From CAZFCK01 sp964517355 (GTDB lineage: Bacteria > Desulfobacterota > Desulfovibrionia > Desulfovibrionales > Desulfovibrionaceae): a DNA stretch of 27,004 bases. Positions 23,677 through 27,004 of the stretch are shown here, piece after piece. The notes under the pieces were generated by a model that was not told the origin of the DNA, searched no databases, and was given only the letters and a program-made list of their open reading frames with translations. The stretch is from assembly GCA_964517355.1 (NCBI GenBank), contig CAZFCK010000038.1, positions 1 to 27,004 on the forward strand, written 5' to 3'. Position 1 is the first letter of the stretch. Every line of letters begins with the position of its first letter. The translations under genes were made by a program, and so were the position numbers.

Positions 23677-25410
23677 TTAGTCCGCATTCAGTTGCGTGAT
23701 GGAACTGCTCAGGGATTTTGATATCTGGTCGTAATTTCCAAGCAGCGCCTCCAACCTCGCGAATTTGAGCTTTAATTCTTCGGCCCTTCGGTCAAGCCGC
23801 TCGTCTTCGTAATCGATCTTTTTTTCAATGTTGTAGATGATATCTTCATAGTTGTTGGCAACAATATGCATGGGGCCGGATTGTTCGTCGGTGTAATCAT
23901 CGAGAAGATTTTCTATTTCACCGAGCTTGCCTTGCTTGAGTTGCACCTTGCCGCCGAACGTGCCGTCGGTATCGGTGTCCAATACTTGGAACATCATGCC
24001 TCGGGCGTCGCCTGAGGTCACAGTGACGGTTTTCGATCCATTGTCGATAGTGACTTCACCACCGGCGACGGATGCCCCCGTAATGACGCCGCCGGAAACC
24101 GTATAGGAGACATCATAAGCGCCGGGTTTGGTAATTCCGGAAATATGGGAATAATATTTGAAGCTTCCGGAATCAACCGTCTGCCCCCCCAGATCTTTGG
24201 CCGCAAAGAGCTGGGCCACAGCGTCGGGGTTTTCGTTGAGCACCTCTCTGAGCTTGTCCTGATCCAGGACAAGCAGTCCTTTGCTGACGGAACCTTCATC
24301 GGCGTCGGTGAGGATGCCCAATTGGGAAAGGGTTGAATATTTGTCGCCCTTCTCGCTGAGCGGGTCGAAGTATTGGAATCCTTTGGCGAGACTGGCGGTG
24401 ATGCTTTTCAGGTTGCTGGCCACCAGTTGAACGGCATAGTTTCCCGTCATCAGGGAGCCGGCCTGCTCGGCGGTCACCTTTCCCGTTGAGACGGAGCCGG
24501 ATTGATTGATGGTGCCCACCTTTGTCAGTTCCATGAACAGGGTACGCACTTCGTTCATTTTATCCACGAACGTCTGCACGTTGTCGATGACAGCCTGCTG
24601 ATCGACATCAATGTTGATTTGTGTCGATCCCACGTTTTTGACCGTGAGGTTGACGCCGGGAATGGCTTCACTCAATGTGTTGGAACTGGAATGGATATAG
24701 GCGTCCGAGGCTGTGGGCCAGCCGTCGATTTTGAGCAGGGCGTCCGTATTGGCTTGGGTTTCGGAAAAACTGCCGAGATTGCCGAACGAGGCGTTTGAGA
24801 TGATGAGATTGGCGTCCCCTCCCTGGTCCATTCCCCGCATTTGCAGGTAGTACAAGTCTCCGTCCGAGACAATGCTGGCGCGCACGCCTGGATTGTCGGG
24901 GTCGGTGTTGATCATGTTCACCATGTTTTCCAAGGTGGTGTTGACAGGCACCCAGAGGGTCACATTTTTGACTCCCTCATCGTCGTTCGGGTCGTCGTAG
25001 GAGTATTTGAAATTGGTACCCAGCCCGACCACGGAGGCGTCCTTTTCGGCAACGCCGCTTCCACTCATCCAAATCGAATTTTGGGCGAGCTGAAAGACCT
25101 CCACGTTATGGACACCCTCTTCGGCGGAACTGTCCGCTGTGGCGGAGAGTATGGAGCTGTCCGCGCCATCCACGGTTTTAACCATGAATTCATTGACGGT
25201 ATCCATACCTCCGAGAGTCGTCTTCAGGGAGAGGATGGAACTGTTGAGCGCGTCAAGTGCTTCGACCTTGAGTTCCCAGCTTTCCTTCCAGTATTCCAAC
25301 TGCTTCTTATGAACAGATTCCACCTCGATGAGCTGGTCGATCATGGTCGTAAAATCCGTACCAGAACCGAGTCCTGTAAAGGTGATTTGACCGGAAAGAT
25401 AATCAGACAT
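23677..25410 (-). CDS. fliD: Flagellar filament cap protein FliD
   Basis: FliD (hook-associated protein 2) forms the cap at the filament tip and directs insertion of flagellin. The 577-residue protein has the FliD N-terminal domain (ITFTGLGSGTDFTTMIDQLI with coiled region VHKKQLEYWKESWE) and the C-terminal FliD domain with a coiled coil ending LLGNYDQISKSLSSSITQLN. The central part contains the variable surface-exposed domains. The ATG at 25410 is preceded by AAGGGACGAG rather than a perfect ribosome binding site. A consensus sigma54 promoter lies 58 bp upstream. fliS follows by 15 bp in the same unit. Confidence 0.94.
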   Translation of the reverse strand: MSDYLSGQITFTGLGSGTDFTTMIDQLIEVESVHKKQLEYWKESWELKVEALDALNSSILSLKTTLGGMDTVNEFMVKTVDGADSSILSATADSSAEEGVHNVEVFQLAQNSIWMSGSGVAEKDASVVGLGTNFKYSYDDPNDDEGVKNVTLWVPVNTTLENMVNMINTDPDNPGVRASIVSDGDLYYLQMRGMDQGGDANLIISNASFGNLGSFSETQANTDALLKIDGWPTASDAYIHSSSNTLSEAIPGVNLTVKNVGSTQINIDVDQQAVIDNVQTFVDKMNEVRTLFMELTKVGTINQSGSVSTGKVTAEQAGSLMTGNYAVQLVASNLKSITASLAKGFQYFDPLSEKGDKYSTLSQLGILTDADEGSVSKGLLVLDQDKLREVLNENPDAVAQLFAAKDLGGQTVDSGSFKYYSHISGITKPGAYDVSYTVSGGVITGASVAGGEVTIDNGSKTVTVTSGDARGMMFQVLDTDTDGTFGGKVQLKQGKLGEIENLLDDYTDEQSGPMHIVANNYEDIIYNIEKKIDYEDERLDRRAEELKLKFARLEALLGNYDQISKSLSSSITQLNAD

Positions 25411-25467
25411 GGCAGACTCGTCCCTTGGGGCAAAGTTTTCCTAACGTATCACTACCGCTGCTATGAT

Positions 25468-25483
25468 TGCAAATTAGGTGCCA
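25468..25483 (-). promoter_or_regulatory. Sigma54 promoter of fliD-fliS
   Basis: On the minus strand the sequence is TGGCACCTAATTTGCA. It has TGGCAC, five bases, then TTGCA, with exactly 10 bases between GG (-24) and GC (-12), matching the RpoN consensus. Transcription would start near 25457, giving a leader of about 46 nt. An enhancer-binding activator such as a FlrC/FlgR-type regulator would be required. Confidence 0.78.
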
Positions 25484-25553
25484 TTTGTTGCTGGTTGCTC
25501 CTGTGGAGATGCCGGATCTCAATCGACGGAGCGCATTGTCCTGCAGCGCCAAG

Positions 25554-25589
25554 GCGCAAGGGAGTGGCCGTTCGTCCCCTCCCTTGCGC
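25554..25589. repeat. R-like hairpin between fliC and fliD
   Basis: GCGCAAGGGAG (25554-25564) and CTCCCTTGCGC (25579-25589) are a perfect 11-bp inverted repeat around a 14-nt loop. The right edge GCGCATTATC resembles the end of R copy 3 (CGCATTATC). It could act as an mRNA 3-prime structure for fliC or simply be a repeat relic. Confidence 0.6.
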
Positions 25590-25603
25590 ATTATCATCTA
25601 TCT

Positions 25604-25650
25604 GCACACACAATGTGTGCGTATCGCCGGTTTATCTGACTCAATGAGTC
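25604..25650. promoter_or_regulatory. Two palindromes upstream of the sigma54 promoter
   Basis: GCACACA-CAA-TGTGTGC (25604-25620) and GACTC-AAT-GAGTC (25638-25650) are both perfect. They lie about 150-190 bp upstream of the expected fliD start site, the usual distance for sigma54 enhancer sites. Their sequences differ, so if they are operators they probably bind different proteins. Confidence 0.35.
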
Positions 25651-25741
25651 TGCTGGTTCATTGTCGTCATGCTGTATTTGATCCATGTTTACCGTTATGC
25701 GGTCATTGAAACTCCATATTCCGTTGAGTCGCTATGCGTAT

Positions 25742-25772
25742 GGGGAGGAAAAGATCCTTAAAGATACTCCCC
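25742..25772 (-). terminator. Possible fliC terminator hairpin
   Basis: GGGGAG (25742-25747) and CTCCCC (25767-25772) form a 6-bp stem with a 19-nt loop containing further AAGATC/GAT pairing. It lies about 77 bp past the fliC stop. No T tract follows on the minus strand, so the call is weak. Confidence 0.3.
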
Positions 25773-25848
25773 TTGGAATTGTTGTACTTGCTTGCCTCAT
25801 GGTTTCACGCTGTCAGTGCGACCTGTTTTGATTCAAGACGAAAATGCG

Positions 25849-26727
25849 CTAGCCTCCCAGGAGCTGCATGGCCATACGCGGCAGGGAATTGGCCTGCGAC
25901 AGCATGGCTACCGCGGATTGGGTAAGAATCTGCTGCCGCACGAATTCCGTCATTTCCAGGGAAACGTCCACGTCCGAAATGCGGGACTCGGCAGCTTGGA
26001 GGTTTTCGGACTGAATTTCCAGGTTGGTGATGGTGTTTTCCAACCGGTTTTGCAGCGCACCGAGGTTGGCGCGGATGATATCCTTGGAAACAATGGCGTT
26101 CTTGATGATATCCAGGGATCTTTGCGCCAAGGCCTGTGTGGAAATGGAGTTGTTGGCCGCAAGCCCCACACCCAGTGCCGAGGCTGTGGAAGTGCCGATT
26201 TGGATGTAATAGTAATCTTCCGCCGAATCGTTGGCCGTTCCAAAGTGCACCTTCAGCTTACCCGTGGAAACAAGGCCTTCGCCGTTGTGGGTGGCGCCCG
26301 AGAGGTTGCCGTTGAGCAGATAGATGCCGTTGAAGTCCGTGGCGTTTGCGATACGGGTGATTTCCGAGGCCATGGCCTGATATTCGGAATCGATGATCAG
26401 ACGCTGCGTGGAAGTGTAGGTGCCTGTTGCCGCCTGTTCCGCCAGCTCCTTCATGCGGATCAGCTTTTCGTCGATGACTCCCAACGCGCCGTCCGCGGTC
26501 TGAATCAGGGAAATGGCGTCGTTGGCGTTGCGCACGCCCTGGTTGAGGGCGCTGATATCGGAACGCATGAGTTCGCGTACCGCCAGACCGGCCGCGTCGT
26601 CTGCCGCGTTGTTGATGCGCAGGCCGGAAGAGAGACGCTGCACCGAGGTGCCGAGGTTGCCGAACGAGGTGCGCAGATTGCGGGCCGCGTTCATCGCCAT
26701 GAGATTATGATTGATGACCAGAGACAT
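25849..26727 (-). CDS. fliC: Flagellin (filament protein FliC)
   Basis: This is the flagellar filament subunit, exported by the flagellar type III system and polymerised under the FliD cap. The 292-residue protein is short: the conserved N-terminal D0/D1 (SLVINHNLMAMNAARNLRTS, LSSGLRINNAADDAAGLAVR, ANDAISLIQTADGALGVIDE) and C-terminal D1/D0 (RENTITNLEIQSENLQAAES-type helix, ending LSQANSLPRMAMQLLGG) are joined by only a small central domain, so the filament surface should be plain. The ATG at 26727 has AAGGAGG eight bases upstream. Control looks two-layered: a sigma28-like promoter and a leader of about 115 nt with three hairpins exposing GGA, one on the ribosome binding site. It stands upstream of fliD-fliS, which have their own promoter. 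Confidence 0.95.
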   Translation of the reverse strand: MSLVINHNLMAMNAARNLRTSFGNLGTSVQRLSSGLRINNAADDAAGLAVRELMRSDISALNQGVRNANDAISLIQTADGALGVIDEKLIRMKELAEQAATGTYTSTQRLIIDSEYQAMASEITRIANATDFNGIYLLNGNLSGATHNGEGLVSTGKLKVHFGTANDSAEDYYYIQIGTSTASALGVGLAANNSISTQALAQRSLDIIKNAIVSKDIIRANLGALQNRLENTITNLEIQSENLQAAESRISDVDVSLEMTEFVRQQILTQSAVAMLSQANSLPRMAMQLLGG

Positions 26728-26731
26728 GTTC

Positions 26732-26747
26732 CTTTCCTCCTTGAAAA
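26732..26747 (-). promoter_or_regulatory. Putative CsrA site on the fliC ribosome binding site
   Basis: On the minus strand TTTTC (26747-26743) pairs with GAAAG (26736-26732), the outermost pair being T-G, and presents the hexaloop AAGGAG. This matches the ANGGAN loop closed by C-G that CsrA prefers, and the loop is the ribosome binding site itself. CsrA binding here would block translation. Confidence 0.5.
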
Positions 26748-26753
26748 CGTGAT

Positions 26754-26765
26754 GGCTTCCTTGCC
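26754..26765 (-). promoter_or_regulatory. Putative upstream CsrA site in the fliC leader
   Basis: GGC-AAGGAA-GCC: a 3-bp stem with an ANGGAN hexaloop closed by C-G. Its GGA is 20 nt upstream of the GGA in the ribosome-binding-site hairpin, a spacing that one CsrA dimer can bridge. Confidence 0.45.
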
Positions 26766-26783
26766 TGTGGCGGTCACGCTGCC

Positions 26784-26798
26784 GGAAGTTCCTCTTCC
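26784..26798 (-). promoter_or_regulatory. Third GGA-loop hairpin in the fliC leader
   Basis: GGAAG-AGGAA-CTTCC on the minus strand, a perfect 5-bp stem with GGA in a 5-nt loop. The base context (GAGGA) is less like the CsrA consensus than the other two. Confidence 0.35.
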
Positions 26799-26848
26799 CT
26801 GCCAGTGCCTTCGTGGCATTGTCTGCGTGCGTGCCGCACTTGCCTGCA

Positions 26849-26876
26849 TGATCGTCTTGAGGAGGAAATTACTTTA
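26849..26876 (-). promoter_or_regulatory. Sigma28-like promoter of fliC
   Basis: On the minus strand TAAAGT (26876-26871) is followed, 16 bases after its TAAA, by GACGATCA (26856-26849). The E. coli-type FliA consensus is TAAA, 15 bases, GCCGATAA; the -10 here agrees at six of eight positions. The expected start is near 26842, giving a leader of about 115 nt. Confidence 0.62.
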
Positions 26877-26950
26877 GGGGGCTTGTGGGATTTTTTAGCG
26901 TGAGGCGAAAGGCTTTCAAGAGGTTTTCACAAGAGGAGAGCATGGTAACG

Positions 26951-27004
26951 TTAGCGCATTTTCGCCTTGAAACAAGGCTCTCCCCTGAAACAATTTCCAA
27001 TTGT
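26951..27004 (+). repeat. H element, copy C (cut by window end)
   Basis: Positions 26952-27004 match copy B (15745-15797) at 52 of 53 positions without gaps. The one change (G to A) falls in the left arm of the central stem: CTGAAACAATT in place of CTGGAACAATT. The right arm and the terminal hairpin lie beyond the window. Confidence 0.8.

Noticed and set aside
25792..26877. 361-codon plus-strand frame opposite fliC
   Set aside because: It is an antisense shadow of the fliC coding strand and its promoter region, with no ribosome binding site and no recognisable protein features.
1..27004. CRISPR array, tRNA, rRNA, insertion sequence or prophage
   Set aside because: No regularly spaced repeat-spacer pattern, cloverleaf, rRNA segment, transposase or phage gene was seen while reading both strands.

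Overview
This window reads as a chromosomal segment of a flagellated, anaerobic deltaproteobacterium of the Desulfovibrionaceae type. The grounds are a siroheme-dependent (Ahb) heme operon, a two-subunit glycyl-tRNA synthetase, a sigma54/sigma28 flagellar gene set, and the gene families and their order. Species cannot be named from the sequence alone. No CRISPR array, tRNA, rRNA, prophage or transposase gene was seen.

Layout. Positions 1-683 are gene-free, with hairpins and short repeats. Next come ugd (684-2027, +), a small acidic orphan gene with its own terminator (2245-2460, -) and cheW (2831-3307, +) ending in a strong terminator. Positions 3418-14900 hold a plus-strand maintenance and envelope block: mfd, a SurA-like lipoprotein, surA, a rodZ-like gene, recO, then a 582-bp gap and glyQ-glyS. 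rpsT follows with its own promoter and tandem terminators. From about 15850 all genes lie on the minus strand. Read in transcription order from the right they are: fliC (26727-25849), fliD, fliS; a nitrilase-family amidohydrolase; a zinc-ribbon/Yip1 membrane protein, a coiled-coil protein and a lipoprotein; and ahbC-hemB-ahbD-ahbB.

How the genes work together. HemB makes porphobilinogen early in tetrapyrrole synthesis. AhbB (with an AhbA partner not in this window), AhbC and AhbD convert siroheme to heme b. FliC, its chaperone FliS and the cap protein FliD form the distal filament module. The sequence suggests layered flagellar control: a sigma54 promoter for fliD, a sigma28-like promoter for fliC, and a fliC leader with three hairpins that show GGA in the loop, one of them on the ribosome binding site. 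That arrangement fits CsrA control.

The least explained material is between genes. One element of about 100 bp (called H here) occurs three times; two copies match at 52 of 53 positions, and its stem varies in a way that keeps pairing. A second hairpin family (called R) sits at several gene ends. These repeats, the long disordered tail on FliS, and the three uncharacterised genes upstream of the heme genes are the best leads. I did not see a convincing wholly new multi-gene system.
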